Positions 30,666 to 40,389 of a stretch of 64,000 bases of DNA are shown here, one piece after another (position 1 is the stretch's first letter; each line of letters starts with the position of its first letter). Below the pieces are notes generated by a model that did not search any database, was not told where the DNA came from, and saw only the letters and a list, made by a program, of their open reading frames with translations. The position numbers were made by a program, and so were the translations under genes. Source of the DNA: Chrysophaeum taylorii (Eukaryota > Sar > Pelagophyceae > Pelagomonadales > Pelagomonadaceae); the NCBI GenBank assembly GCA_029834535.1, contig JAQMWT010000551.1, forward strand, positions 1 through 64,000, in the 5' to 3' direction.

Positions 30666-32165
30666 ATGTGTGGTGTGGTGGGGCTCCTCCTCGCAGACGG
30701 CGAGGAACACTGCTGCGCCGAATTGGTGGATGGACTGACGACATTGCAGCACCGCGGGCAGGATGCCGCCGGGATCGTGACGGCGTGCACGAAGAGCGAG
30801 TGGGAATCGGTGAAGTTCTCGTTGGTGCGGGATCTCGGTCTTGTCCGAGACGTGTTCGCACGCGTTCCCGCTGCTCAGTCGCTGCGCGGAAACGTCGGGA
30901 TCGGGCACGTGCGGTATCCGACGGCGGGCGGAGGGTCGGCGATGAACTGCCAGCCCCTCTACGTGAACTTTCCGTGCGGTCTGTGCCTCGCGCACAACGG
31001 CAACCTCACCAACGCCTCGGAGCTTCGAAGCCAGCTCATCGAGGCCCATCGTCATATCAACACCGACTCGGACAGCGAGGTCCTGCTGAACGTGTTTGCC
31101 GAGCACCTGGGCGGAGCCCTTCTGAAGGAGGAGGAGCAGCAGCAGCAATCTAACAACATCGAGGCCGCGGTCTTTTCCGCGGCCGAGAAGACGATGAAGC
31201 GGTGCAGAGGCGGGTACGCGGCCGTGATGCTCATCCATAACGTCGGACTTCTCGCGTTTCGGGATCCCTGGGGTATTCGCCCTTTGGTTTTTGGGGTGCG
31301 CGGTGGTGGTGACACGGCGGTGGCTTCGGAATCCGTAGCTTTGGACACGCTCGGTTTCTCGCTGGAACGCGACGTCGCGCCCGGCGAAGTCGTCCTCGTG
31401 CGACCGGAACTACCAATCGTGACGCGCGTCTGCCATGCGATCTCGCTCACCCCCTGCATCTTCGAGTACGTGTATTTTTCGAGACCGGACTCTTTGATGA
31501 ATGGAGTGTCGGTCTACGAAGCGCAGCTGAGAATGGGCGAGAAGCTCGCGGGCAAGATCAGGCGGACGTTCCCGAACGACCACGGGATCGACGTCGTGAT
31601 CGCCGTCCCCGACACCTCGCGGCCCATCGCCCTCCAATGCGCCTACTCCCTCGACACGCCCTACCGGGAAGGTTTCATCAAAAACAGATACGTTGGCAGG
31701 ACGTTTATCATGCCGGGGAACAGGACGAAGGGCGTCCGCCTCAAGCTCAACACGATCAAGACCGAGTTCCGGGGGAAGGCGGTCTTGCTGGTCGACGACA
31801 GCATTGTGCGGGGCACCACATCGACCGAGCTCGTGCAAATGGCGCGCGAAGCGGGGGCTCGGAAGGTTTTTTTTATCAGCGCCTCGCCCGAGGTCAGGTA
31901 TCCGAACGTCTACGGCATCAACATATCGTCCTCGACCGAGCTCATCGCACACAATCGCACCCCCGATGACGTCGCCGCGAAATTGGGGGCGGACTGGGTT
32001 CTCTTCCAGGACCTGCCCGACCTCGAGGATTGTGTCCGCAGTCTCAACTCCACGCTCTCTCGATTCGAGACCTCCGTCTTCTCCGGCACCTACGTCACCA
32101 ACGACGTCCGCCTCCTCGAGGACAACAACATCATCACATCACCACCGACGACAACCATATCATAA
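30666..32165 (+). CDS. purF: Amidophosphoribosyltransferase, first step of purine synthesis
   Basis: 499 residues. It makes phosphoribosylamine from PRPP and glutamine. The N-terminal Cys2 nucleophile follows the start Met directly (MCGVVGLL), with the Ntn glutaminase signatures LQHRGQDAAG, IGHVRYPTAGG and AHNGNLTN. The phosphoribosyl domain has VVIAVPDTSRPIA, the flexible KNRYVGRTFI segment and the PRPP loop LLVDDSIVRGTTS (about 371-385). No propeptide precedes Cys2, as in the fungal and E. coli enzymes and unlike plant plastid forms, so no plastid targeting is visible and a cytosolic enzyme is likely. Convergent with a sulfotransferase gene, 39 bp apart. Confidence 0.95.
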   Translation: MCGVVGLLLADGEEHCCAELVDGLTTLQHRGQDAAGIVTACTKSEWESVKFSLVRDLGLVRDVFARVPAAQSLRGNVGIGHVRYPTAGGGSAMNCQPLYVNFPCGLCLAHNGNLTNASELRSQLIEAHRHINTDSDSEVLLNVFAEHLGGALLKEEEQQQQSNNIEAAVFSAAEKTMKRCRGGYAAVMLIHNVGLLAFRDPWGIRPLVFGVRGGGDTAVASESVALDTLGFSLERDVAPGEVVLVRPELPIVTRVCHAISLTPCIFEYVYFSRPDSLMNGVSVYEAQLRMGEKLAGKIRRTFPNDHGIDVVIAVPDTSRPIALQCAYSLDTPYREGFIKNRYVGRTFIMPGNRTKGVRLKLNTIKTEFRGKAVLLVDDSIVRGTTSTELVQMAREAGARKVFFISASPEVRYPNVYGINISSSTELIAHNRTPDDVAAKLGADWVLFQDLPDLEDCVRSLNSTLSRFETSVFSGTYVTNDVRLLEDNNIITSPPTTTIS

Positions 32166-32204
32166 CAACAACATAACACCCGCCAAATGTTAGTAGGAAT
32201 TAAA

Positions 32205-33155
32205 TTATGGCCCCCCTCGGTTGTTGTTGTTCTCGTGGTGGCGGCGGCGGCGGCCGTGGAGCATCGCCGCCGTCGAATCGCGGTGCCACTGGAGGTCCGC
32301 GACGTCCGAGGGGCGTGCCATCGAGTAATTGAAGCAAAACAAATCCTGCGCATAATAGCGTTTCGCGATTTGGAACACATTCATATAATTCGATGCGTTC
32401 ATGAGACGATTTTGCGCCAACTGGACCGACCGATACCTCGATCCCATAGCGTCGGTCGCCAGCATCCGCTCGAGCATCGGGACGCGCCTCAAGAGGTCGT
32501 CGGGGGAAATCGAGGCCCCAAACAACCGAAGCGCGTCTTCGCGCATCGTCTCGAGGTGGCCAACAAAATCCATTTTCTCCAAAGCTGCGATCGCGTGCAT
32601 CTGCGAAAACGTGTGATACGACAACCCGTCATTTTCTAACGCAGAAAACGGCTCCTCGAGAAGCACGGCCTTGGTAAAGGCCTCGAACTGACCCTCCCCG
32701 AGCCCCTTGACGCGCTGGCAGTACGGAATTCTCCTACACAGCGCGTCGTGTCGTTGAACGATCTCCTCCAAAGCGCTCGCGAGCCGGCCGTACGGGTGTC
32801 GAACGAACGTAAAATACACGACCTTCGGCCCGCGCTCCTGGAACCCGTTTCGCCGGAGCTCGTCCATGATGCCCATCCAGCTCTTCGACCCGGCCTTCCG
32901 GTTCACGGCGTAGACGTAAATCGTTCCGTTTATCCCAGCCCAATTCCTCCGCGTCGTGAGACTATGGGACTTCCTCAGCTGCCGACTCCGCAGCGACTCG
33001 ACGGTCGCGGACGCGAGTCCCGGCCGGCTCGCGTTGTAGAACTCGCGGCACCCCGGTGGCAGCGTGTTGGCGCACGCCACCCCAACCCACAGCAACATCT
33101 CTCCTAATAATAATAACAATAAACCCGAAACAAACAAACAAACCCTTGTTGTCAT
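32205..33155 (-). CDS. Golgi carbohydrate sulfotransferase (Sulfotransfer_2 type)
   Basis: 316 residues with an N-terminal signal-anchor (residues about 4-29, LFVSGLLLLLLGEMLLWVGVA). The 5'-phosphosulfate loop is YAVNRKAGSKSWMG and the 3'-phosphate motif is YFTFVRHPYGRLASALEE; both bind PAPS. A C-terminal MNVFQIAKRYYAQDLFCFNY helix region is usual in this family. Asn-linked glycosylation sites are present (NAS, NGT). The start codon lies inside the last codons of the upstream WD40 gene: its ATG overlaps that gene's TGA as ATGA. The sugar substrate is unknown. Confidence 0.75.
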   Translation of the reverse strand: MTTRVCLFVSGLLLLLLGEMLLWVGVACANTLPPGCREFYNASRPGLASATVESLRSRQLRKSHSLTTRRNWAGINGTIYVYAVNRKAGSKSWMGIMDELRRNGFQERGPKVVYFTFVRHPYGRLASALEEIVQRHDALCRRIPYCQRVKGLGEGQFEAFTKAVLLEEPFSALENDGLSYHTFSQMHAIAALEKMDFVGHLETMREDALRLFGASISPDDLLRRVPMLERMLATDAMGSRYRSVQLAQNRLMNASNYMNVFQIAKRYYAQDLFCFNYSMARPSDVADLQWHRDSTAAMLHGRRRRHHENNNNRGGP

Positions 33156-36100
33156 TTATTATCCTGAAAGAAGAGGGCGTGGACCCCTGCGAGGAGTTTT
33201 GGCTGGGCGGCTGCGAGCGCGCGGAGGCGGGCGTCGATGACGGTGACGTCGCACGGCAGATTTTTGGCGATATTGCTCTTCCGCCGCCGTCGTCGTCGAC
33301 GACGCCGCACTGTTGCAACAGGCAGCGGGTATTGCTTTCCGGGGATCATCTTCCTGCCGGCCCGCAGTTGGCCAGCGCGGTAGAGGAGTTCCTCCAAGGC
33401 GCGGGCCTCCTCGAGGTCCTCGTCCATCGCCGCCAGCGGCAGATTCCAGCTCTCCTTCTCCGGAGCTCTCGTTGGATCTTCTTCTTCTTCTTCTTCTTCT
33501 TCTTCTGAATGTGGTGCCGGAAGCTGAAGATTGTCGGCATGCCGCATCTGGGCGTCGGCCTTGGCGTACGCTTGTTGGAAGTTGCAAGAGAGCAAATCCA
33601 TGTCGGCGAGCGTCCGGAGCAAACGAAGTCGCGGCTCGAGGGAAAGGAGAGGCTGCGCCGCGGTGGCGCCGGAGCGGACGGCGTAGACGACGAACGTCGT
33701 CGTCGGGGCGGGGGTCGCCGGCGCGACGGCGGCGACGTATCGGCCGACCGCCGAGGGCACGACGATCCGCTTTTCCGGTTTTAAGCTGGTGTCGCTCCAG
33801 TCGAAGTCGAGGAGTGTCGGGATTCTGTTTTGTCCAACAAATAGGTCGGCGTCGTTGTCGAGGCACGCGAGAGAGACGGTCAGAACGCTCGGTTCGGGAA
33901 CCGTTAGCTCGAAGCAGGTCGCCTCGGCGGCCTGGACGCACCGCACGACGCCCAAATCGAGAGCCTCGATGACCCTCTTCTTCCTCGGCGCCGCCTCTCC
34001 TTGGAATTTTGGCCTTTTATAAATGTTTCTCGCGAGCTCGGAGATGATCGCCTCCTCCTCCTCCTCGGAGGAGGAGGCGGAGGTGCTCTTCTGCGCGAGG
34101 AACCGCCCGCGGACGTCGGCGAGCCGTGCTGCGATGTCTGGCCATTCTTTTTGGAAGAACGCCCGCCAGTCGGGTTTGTTCGCGCGCACGAGAACAGGCG
34201 CTTCAATAAGTGCCTCCTCCTCGACGTAGAGTTGGGATCTCGCGGCGTCGTCGGCGAGGTCGTCCGTTCGCGCTTCGACAAAGGCCGCCAGGACAGCCTC
34301 AGGCAGTCGCGGCGAGGGCACGGTCTCGATCTCCGGCGGCGGCGCCGGCCGCGCGGCGCCGTAGTGGACCAGATCGCACGCGGTGAACGCGAGGTCGAAC
34401 GGCGACTCCTGGACGTAGGCGGCGGCGGCCGCCGCGATCTTCGAGCTGCGCTCGTTTTCTTCGGCAAGGCGATTATTTTCGGCGACGAGCTGAGATTCTG
34501 TGGACTCATCATCGTGGCGCGGAGAGTCGCGGCGCTCCAATTCGGCGCTGATGATCACCTCCTCGATGACTACAGACGACGCAGCGGCGTGCTCGTAGGC
34601 CCACTCCGCGCGGATAGCGTCGCCGTCGGGTTCGCGCGACGCCATCGCCGCGCGCTCGAGCGCCGCCCGCTCGAGCGCCGCGCGCGCCAGCGAGGCGACG
34701 CGTTCGGCCTCCAGCGCCGCGAGCTTCGCCTCGCGCGCGGCGATCTGTCGCAGCGCGTACCCGAACTCCTCGTTCTGCCTCATGAGGCGCCGGTCGACCT
34801 CGCGTCGCTCGCGGCGTTTGAGAGCTTCAGCTTGCCTCGCTTCGGCCTCGGCCGCGCGCTCCGCCTCCTCGCGCTTGGCCGCCTCGGCCGCCGCCGCGCG
34901 CTTGGCCTCGGCGCGCTTCCTGGCCTCGGCCCGCCGCAGGGCCTCGGCCGCCTTTGACGCCTCGATCCGCGCGGCGGCCTCGGTTTTCGCGGCCTCGGCC
35001 GCTCGACCCGCCTCGCGCCTATCCAGCTCGAGGGCCGCCGCCAGCTGCCTGGCCGCCGCCTCTTCCCGCTGCCGCTGCGCCTCGGCCGCGGCGACCTGCT
35101 CGGCTCGATCGATTTCGGCGCGAATGCGACGTCGCGCGGCCTCCGCGCGTCGTTTGGCTTCGGCCTCGAGCCGCCGCATCTTCTCCTCCGCTTTCGCCTC
35201 CTTCTTATCCTCAAATCGCTTTGTCTCCTGCTTCCTCTTTGGCGGCCGCGACCTATGGGGCTTCGTCGTTTCGCGGGACGTCATCTTTATCTCGAGGAGC
35301 GGCCTCACGGGCGCCGCGGCCCTCCCAGTCGCCGAGTACTGTCCGACGAGCGACTCGGCCCTGCGCGACTCCGTCGACGGCCGCACGAGCGGCGCGCGGC
35401 TCAGCGGCAGCAGCTCGGTCGGTCTCGCAAACTCTTCGAGGGACCCGAGCTGCCGCGAATACGAAGAAGAAGCTCGCGCCGTCTCTCGAGTCGGTGGATC
35501 GGCTGCTTCGCCGACGTGGACGCGTTGTCTTCTTCCGGCGCGCCGACCTTCCTCGAGGCGGTAGTACCAAAATCGCTGCTTCCCCGCCGCATCCGATGTG
35601 GTTGCTTTTTTTGCCCGCGGCGGCGGCGGCGGCGGCATTTGCAGCCTGGCTGTCGTATCGATGCGATTGACGCGCATCGTTCCCGGAAGCAAGTTGGCCG
35701 GCCGGTCCGCGAAGAGCGAGTGTCTCCCGGGGAACAGGCTCGCGAGCGAAGAAGAAGAGGAAGGAAGGTGTCGCGGCGCCAAGGCGACCAGCGTCTGGAC
35801 GGCCCGCGCGAGGTCCTCGTCGATTCCGACGCAGTGGTCGCGCGCGACCTCGTAGATGGCTCGGAGACCCGCGAGCGGCCGTCGCAGCGACACGACCTCG
35901 GTGTAGAGCATGGCCCAAAAGTCTACGTAGACGACGAGTTGATCGAGGGGGTCGCGGTAGAGTTGTATGATTCCCTCGACGCAGGACTTGTCTTCCCAAT
36001 ACTCCCCGAGCACGCCGGCGAACGCGTCGCCCGACACGGCGCCGCCTCGCGTCGAGTCGATCGCGACGAACGCCAGCAGCAATTCGTGGAGAAATTTTTT

Positions 36101-38833
36101 TTTTTTTCTAGAGGAGGAGGACGAGACGGAGGAGGACGAGACGGAGGAGGACGAGACGGAGGAGGAAGAGTCCCGTCGTGGGCAGTGCGAGGGCCGCCGC
36201 AAGACGACAACCCGAGTCGCGTCAAAGTCGTCAAAGTCGAAGAGCTGCGAGGCGGCCGCCTCCGCCTCTGCCTCGGCGCGGTCGCACTCGACCGCGAACG
36301 CCTCGCAGAAGGTCTCTGGGTCTGGATGAAAGTCGAAGCGCAACGTTGGGGTCGAGGCGAGGCGTGTCGCGCAGGCGGCCGCTTCGCGCGGCCCCAGCGG
36401 TGCTCTGAGCCCGCGGTCTTCGAACCAGCGGAGCGCGTCCGCGTAGACGCGCGCCCACCGCTCCTTCAACAAAGGCCAAGGCTCGACGCCGAGGACGCGA
36501 CCGAGAGCGCTGAGCGAGGCCTCGCGCGGACCGTGCGTCGCCACGGCGTCGACGAGGGCGACGATCCGCGCGTCGCACCCGGGACCGTACGACCGCCGGT
36601 ACGCGTCGTAGATCGCCTTGGTCGGCGGCGAGCTGCTCGCGCCAATAGCCGCGAACGCGCGGCGCGCCTCGGCCACGGCAGCTCTGGGCCCGAGGGGCTC
36701 GGCCCGTGTTATTTTGGAGAGTGGGGGGAGGAGCGCCGCGAGTCCCGCGGGGAGTTCCTGGACTACTACTACTACTACGCTGCTGCTGCTCGGAGCGTTC
36801 GCGGCGATGCCGGCGCTCTCCGAGTCGTTGTTGTTGTTGTTGATTGGTGCGAGCTTCGGCTCAACGACAAGTGGACGAAATTTTTCGACCGCGTCGAGGG
36901 GCGCCTTGGACGACGACGACGACGATAACGATACTGTCGTCTTCTGGCTCGATACTCCTGTCTTCTGGCTCGCGGCGTCGCTAAAGGTCGGCGACTCGTC
37001 GTCTGCGAGCGGCCACTCGAATTGCGTCAAGGGCACCTTGATCATGGATGTTACGGTCGCCTCGCGGCGGCGCGGCTCGGCGGGCTCGAGGGTCGGCGCT
37101 GCTGGCACGACTCGGTTGAGGTGCCTTCCGTCGGCGACGAGCGGCTCGACGCCGCCGTCGATTCTCGCGAGCACGGCCGCGTAGACGGGATGCGAGAGGC
37201 CTAAACACCGGAGCGGCACGAGGCCCGGGACGCGCCAGAGCCTGACCGTGCGGTCGGGCGATCCGCTCAGAACGGTGTCGTCGAGGGCGTCGAGCACGGC
37301 GACCTCCATCGCGTGCGCTCCGACGACCTCTTCTTCTTCGACGTCGCCCGTCGCGTAGCCCGCGACGACGACGAGCTCGGCAGTAGCAGAGAAGACGAGG
37401 GTCGTGACGGGCGCGGCCGCGACCATGGAGCGTATGAGCTCGAGGCTATTTTGGTCACCGGCGGCGCGCCAGATTTTGACGAGGCTGTCGTCTGCAGAAG
37501 CGACGGTCGCGTCGCGCGCCGCCAGAGCGACGATCGCGCCCGAGTGGGGTTTTGCGGACCAGCCTTTTTTTCCGAAGCGGAGCGCGCCGGCGGCGTCGCC
37601 GACGACGACGCCGCAAGGCGTCGAGCAGAGCGCGGTGACGGGGTCCTGTGTCTCGCGAAATATGATTCGACCGCCTATCTCTTCGACGACGCCGTCGGTT
37701 CTGCCCGCGATCAGGCGATCTCCGTCGGCCGCGAGGACGCACCGGACCGGGACGCGGCCACCGGCGAGCGGCGCGAGGTGGGTCCGCGCCGTTGGGCAGC
37801 AGGGCGCAGCTGCTGCATAGGTGGTGGTGGTGACATCTTCCGCCCCCGCCGCCGCCGTGATCTCAAGGGAAAACACCTCGTTTTCATCAGACGCGAGAAC
37901 CGCGACGAGATCGCCCTTAGTATTCTTCTTCTTCTTCTTCAGCCGAGAGAGCTGCGCGATTTTTCCGGCCGCAGAAGCGAGCCTCGATTCTGGCGCGAGG
38001 ATTTCGTACAATGTCAAGAGACCACCAACCGCGGCGACGAGGAGGCGCTTCTCCGGCGCGGCGAGGAGGTGGTCGACGGCCGGCTTGCGCGCGAGCGCGA
38101 CGCCCTCGGGGACGGTCCAGCGGCACAGGGCCGAGGTGAAGAGGTGGGCACCGTCGCAGCAGACAGCTTCGCTCGGGTCGGCGACGCTGCATATCAAGTT
38201 ACCCTGCACGTCCCAGACCCGAACGCCGGCGGCCGCGACAGCCACGGTGCTGGCGCTGACGTGCACGCACGTCACGTCGGCGTCGACCGCCACCGTCTTG
38301 ACGAGCCGAGGTTCGGAGTCTTTGGAAAAAAGCCGCCAAAGCCATACGGTTCGTCCCGAGGCCCCGACAACCAGCGACTCGGCTGCGTGCAGGAGCGACA
38401 CTCGCGCCGCGAGCACGGCGGTCGGGGTTGAAACGTCGTCGAGTTTCCAGAAGCGCAGGCGGTCGTTCTCGCCGCCGCCGGCGGTAACCAGCAGGCCTCC
38501 CGCCGCCGCCGCCGCGCAGGCGACGGGACCGTCGTGTGGCCGCCACCGTAGAAGTGTTGAGAGGGATGCGTGCAGCACCCGTGCCGTCTCGCCGACCACA
38601 ACGTAGACGTCGTTCCGCGGTTCGTATACGATGTCCACAGGCACTTCGTCGAGCGACGTCGAGCTGAGCTCGCGCCGGAGGGAGAAGAGGCGCGCGCATC
38701 CAGCCTCGCACGTCGCGAGCTGCTCCCTTTTCGAGTTGTACGCGACGCCAAAAATGGCCGCCGTCGACCCGCGTAGCTCGTGCCGCCGGACGAGGCTTTC
38801 CATCATATCATCATCGTGTATCTTTTGATACAT
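33152..38833 (-). CDS. Large WD40 and coiled-coil protein
   Basis: About 1893 residues in one exon. The first ATG is at 38833; a longer frame has only a TTG upstream. The N-terminal third (to about residue 620) has many degenerate WD40 blades (LRFWKLDD, VWLWRLF, VRVWDVQG, LVKIWRAAG, VRLWRVPG), probably two propellers. A Ser-rich linker follows. The middle (about 700-1000) has helical blocks with EF-hand-like spacing (FVAIDSTRGGAVSGDAFAG) but no complete calcium loop. From about 1240 to 1480 there is a very long Ala/Glu/Arg coiled coil. The C-terminus includes a beta-rich part (DNDADLFVGQNRIP) and a run of Arg. The overall plan recalls ciliary or cytoskeletal WD40 proteins, but no named family is secure. 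Confidence 0.65.
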   Translation of the reverse strand: MYQKIHDDDMMESLVRRHELRGSTAAIFGVAYNSKREQLATCEAGCARLFSLRRELSSTSLDEVPVDIVYEPRNDVYVVVGETARVLHASLSTLLRWRPHDGPVACAAAAAGGLLVTAGGGENDRLRFWKLDDVSTPTAVLAARVSLLHAAESLVVGASGRTVWLWRLFSKDSEPRLVKTVAVDADVTCVHVSASTVAVAAAGVRVWDVQGNLICSVADPSEAVCCDGAHLFTSALCRWTVPEGVALARKPAVDHLLAAPEKRLLVAAVGGLLTLYEILAPESRLASAAGKIAQLSRLKKKKKNTKGDLVAVLASDENEVFSLEITAAAGAEDVTTTTYAAAAPCCPTARTHLAPLAGGRVPVRCVLAADGDRLIAGRTDGVVEEIGGRIIFRETQDPVTALCSTPCGVVVGDAAGALRFGKKGWSAKPHSGAIVALAARDATVASADDSLVKIWRAAGDQNSLELIRSMVAAAPVTTLVFSATAELVVVAGYATGDVEEEEVVGAHAMEVAVLDALDDTVLSGSPDRTVRLWRVPGLVPLRCLGLSHPVYAAVLARIDGGVEPLVADGRHLNRVVPAAPTLEPAEPRRREATVTSMIKVPLTQFEWPLADDESPTFSDAASQKTGVSSQKTTVSLSSSSSSKAPLDAVEKFRPLVVEPKLAPINNNNNDSESAGIAANAPSSSSVVVVVVQELPAGLAALLPPLSKITRAEPLGPRAAVAEARRAFAAIGASSSPPTKAIYDAYRRSYGPGCDARIVALVDAVATHGPREASLSALGRVLGVEPWPLLKERWARVYADALRWFEDRGLRAPLGPREAAACATRLASTPTLRFDFHPDPETFCEAFAVECDRAEAEAEAAASQLFDFDDFDATRVVVLRRPSHCPRRDSSSSVSSSSVSSSSVSSSSSRKKKKFLHELLLAFVAIDSTRGGAVSGDAFAGVLGEYWEDKSCVEGIIQLYRDPLDQLVVYVDFWAMLYTEVVSLRRPLAGLRAIYEVARDHCVGIDEDLARAVQTLVALAPRHLPSSSSSLASLFPGRHSLFADRPANLLPGTMRVNRIDTTARLQMPPPPPPRAKKATTSDAAGKQRFWYYRLEEGRRAGRRQRVHVGEAADPPTRETARASSSYSRQLGSLEEFARPTELLPLSRAPLVRPSTESRRAESLVGQYSATGRAAAPVRPLLEIKMTSRETTKPHRSRPPKRKQETKRFEDKKEAKAEEKMRRLEAEAKRRAEAARRRIRAEIDRAEQVAAAEAQRQREEAAARQLAAALELDRREAGRAAEAAKTEAAARIEASKAAEALRRAEARKRAEAKRAAAAEAAKREEAERAAEAEARQAEALKRRERREVDRRLMRQNEEFGYALRQIAAREAKLAALEAERVASLARAALERAALERAAMASREPDGDAIRAEWAYEHAAASSVVIEEVIISAELERRDSPRHDDESTESQLVAENNRLAEENERSSKIAAAAAAYVQESPFDLAFTACDLVHYGAARPAPPPEIETVPSPRLPEAVLAAFVEARTDDLADDAARSQLYVEEEALIEAPVLVRANKPDWRAFFQKEWPDIAARLADVRGRFLAQKSTSASSSEEEEEAIISELARNIYKRPKFQGEAAPRKKRVIEALDLGVVRCVQAAEATCFELTVPEPSVLTVSLACLDNDADLFVGQNRIPTLLDFDWSDTSLKPEKRIVVPSAVGRYVAAVAPATPAPTTTFVVYAVRSGATAAQPLLSLEPRLRLLRTLADMDLLSCNFQQAYAKADAQMRHADNLQLPAPHSEEEEEEEEEDPTRAPEKESWNLPLAAMDEDLEEARALEELLYRAGQLRAGRKMIPGKQYPLPVATVRRRRRRRRRKSNIAKNLPCDVTVIDARLRALAAAQPKLLAGVHALFFQDNK

Positions 38834-38860
38834 TAACGAACGAACGAACGAAAAAAGCAA

Positions 38861-38918
38861 AAGGTGAGGGTAGGAATGCCGGTCCTGGTGTGTGCGAGTG
38901 CCCGGGGCTACCCCTGTG
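38861..38918 (+). repeat. 64-bp interspersed repeat, copy 2 (lacks TATATA)
   Basis: Same sequence as the copies at 14073 and 39035 but missing six bases of the tatatata core (ggggctacccctgtg). It lies 28 bp upstream of the WD40 gene start, 174 bp before copy 3. Confidence 0.85.
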
Positions 38919-39034
38919 CTTCCCCATCATAGCGAAACGTGAACATCTGGGGCGAGTCAAGCATGTATGTGTATGCGAGACGATGGGGACCCAGCAGACG
39001 ACGACGCCATCTGCTTAACTGGGCTCATAACCAA

Positions 39035-39098
39035 AAGGTGAGGGTAGGAATGCCGGTCCTGGTGTGTGCGAGTGCCCGGGGCTATATATACCCCTGTG
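39035..39098 (+). repeat. 64-bp interspersed repeat, copy 3, carrying a TATA-like core
   Basis: Complete copy (aaggtgagggtaggaatgcc ... ctatatatacccctgtg). The tatatata lies at 39082-39089, about 70 bp before the next start codon, in a good position for a TATA box. It is flanked by aaaagg on both sides (overlapping its first bases on the left), which might be a 6-bp target duplication. Confidence 0.85.
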
Positions 39099-39159
39099 AA
39101 AAGGACCACCACCACCACTAGGGTAAGCGAGCGATCTTTCTTTCTTTCTTTCCACAAGG

Positions 39160-40287
39160 ATGATGATGATGATGATGATGTGGTTCCTCGTCGTCGTTGT
39201 CGGCGCGATGCCGCGGGAGTGGCGCGAGCAGCACCTGAACAAGGCGCTCCTCGGGACACAGGGTGTCGGGGTGAACTACTGGAACCCGCCGCCGACGCAC
39301 GCATACGTTTCGCGGATCAGGGACCACCCAAAGCAATACAACCCCATGTGCAGCCCGAGGTATCCAAAGCTCGCGTCGAACGCGTCGATGCTCGCCGCGG
39401 GGAACGCCGCGCTTCGGGAACTCGGTCGGGAGCCGGTGCTAACGCTGCCCGAAGGCTGGCAGTGGCCGTTTACGCATTTTGTTGGTCCCAACTGCCTCGC
39501 GATGGGCTACATGGACAAGTGTCTCGCGTACCTTCCCATCTTCAAGGCGGGAAACAACGCGATCCGCCAGAGCCTGATCGCCAACCTGCCGCGGTCTTTC
39601 AACCACCAGCAACCTCACCGCTTTTTCGCGGACAAATTCTTGTGCGAGCAGCAGCTGAAGATCTTTATGAAAGCGGCCGGATGCCGCCGAGAGGTCTTTA
39701 CCTTTACCTTCGCGCGCGAGCCCTTGGGACACTTTATCTCCGGCTACGGCGAGTACGCGTACCGGGTCTTCGTGGCGAAGAACAAATCGCGCGAGGAAAT
39801 AGGACGGGCTGGCGGGCTTCCGGTCCAGGTGCTCGAGAAAACGGTCAACGGCACGCAACTTTTCGAGGGCGAGGCGAGACACATGGCCCTCATGAGTTCG
39901 GTCCTTTTCGTCCCTGGATTCTTTGTCAGTTTTGTGGGAGATCTTGCCCACGCGAATCGCGATTGGAGAAAACTCGTCGAAAGGTCCGGCGTCAGGAGCG
40001 TGCCCTTCAAGGCGACCCTCTTCGACCCAACCCTCGGGGCCCATCCTTCCTCCAACGACGAACGAGGCCTGCGCCGCGAAATGGAGGACATCCTCCGCCG
40101 CAACCACCCCATCCGCCGCGCCGTCTGCCGCCTCCTCAGCCGAGACTACTTCTGCTTCGCATTCAGCCTCGAGGCCTGCCTCGACGGCTCCGCCCTCAAC
40201 CACACCCACTATCCCCTTACAAAACCCCCGACCCCCGCTCCCCGACCGAAAGATCTCGCGCCAGTCCCCACGCGTGTTCCCGGGTAA
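39160..40287 (+). CDS. Secretory-pathway sulfotransferase (Sulfotransfer_2 type)
   Basis: 375 residues. The N-terminus is seven Met, coded by an ATG microsatellite, then WFLVVVVGAM, a short signal or anchor. The PAPS-binding motifs are LPIFKAGNNAIRQSL (5'-phosphosulfate loop, about residues 127-141) and FTFAREPLGHFISGY (3'-phosphate, about 185-200). Several Cys are present, and a C-terminal DYFCFAFSLEACL matches the end of the neighbouring sulfotransferase (DLFCFNY). Ends in a Pro-rich tail. A TATA-bearing repeat and an agggtaag motif (39120) lie in front. The first Met of the run is taken as start, though any could serve. Confidence 0.75.
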   Translation: MMMMMMMWFLVVVVGAMPREWREQHLNKALLGTQGVGVNYWNPPPTHAYVSRIRDHPKQYNPMCSPRYPKLASNASMLAAGNAALRELGREPVLTLPEGWQWPFTHFVGPNCLAMGYMDKCLAYLPIFKAGNNAIRQSLIANLPRSFNHQQPHRFFADKFLCEQQLKIFMKAAGCRREVFTFTFAREPLGHFISGYGEYAYRVFVAKNKSREEIGRAGGLPVQVLEKTVNGTQLFEGEARHMALMSSVLFVPGFFVSFVGDLAHANRDWRKLVERSGVRSVPFKATLFDPTLGAHPSSNDERGLRREMEDILRRNHPIRRAVCRLLSRDYFCFAFSLEACLDGSALNHTHYPLTKPPTPAPRPKDLAPVPTRVPG

Positions 40288-40389
40288 GAGGAGACGTGAA
40301 GTTTGGAACGGATAGATTCCGAACGGAAGGCGGTTGCAGTTGACGTACCACTCACTAGATTCAGTCGCCAATACACACGCAAGAAAAGT

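Noticed and set aside
34000-38800. Long plus-strand frames opposite the WD40 gene (for example 34954-35670, 35255-36928, 37313-38431)
   Set aside because: They are Arg-rich mirror frames of GC-rich coding DNA without domains; the minus-strand frame is continuous over 1.9 thousand codons.
14073-39098. Introner-like element reading of the 64-bp repeat (aag/gtgagg start)
   Set aside because: The left end looks like a donor, but there is no matching acceptor at the right end and all three copies lie outside coding regions.
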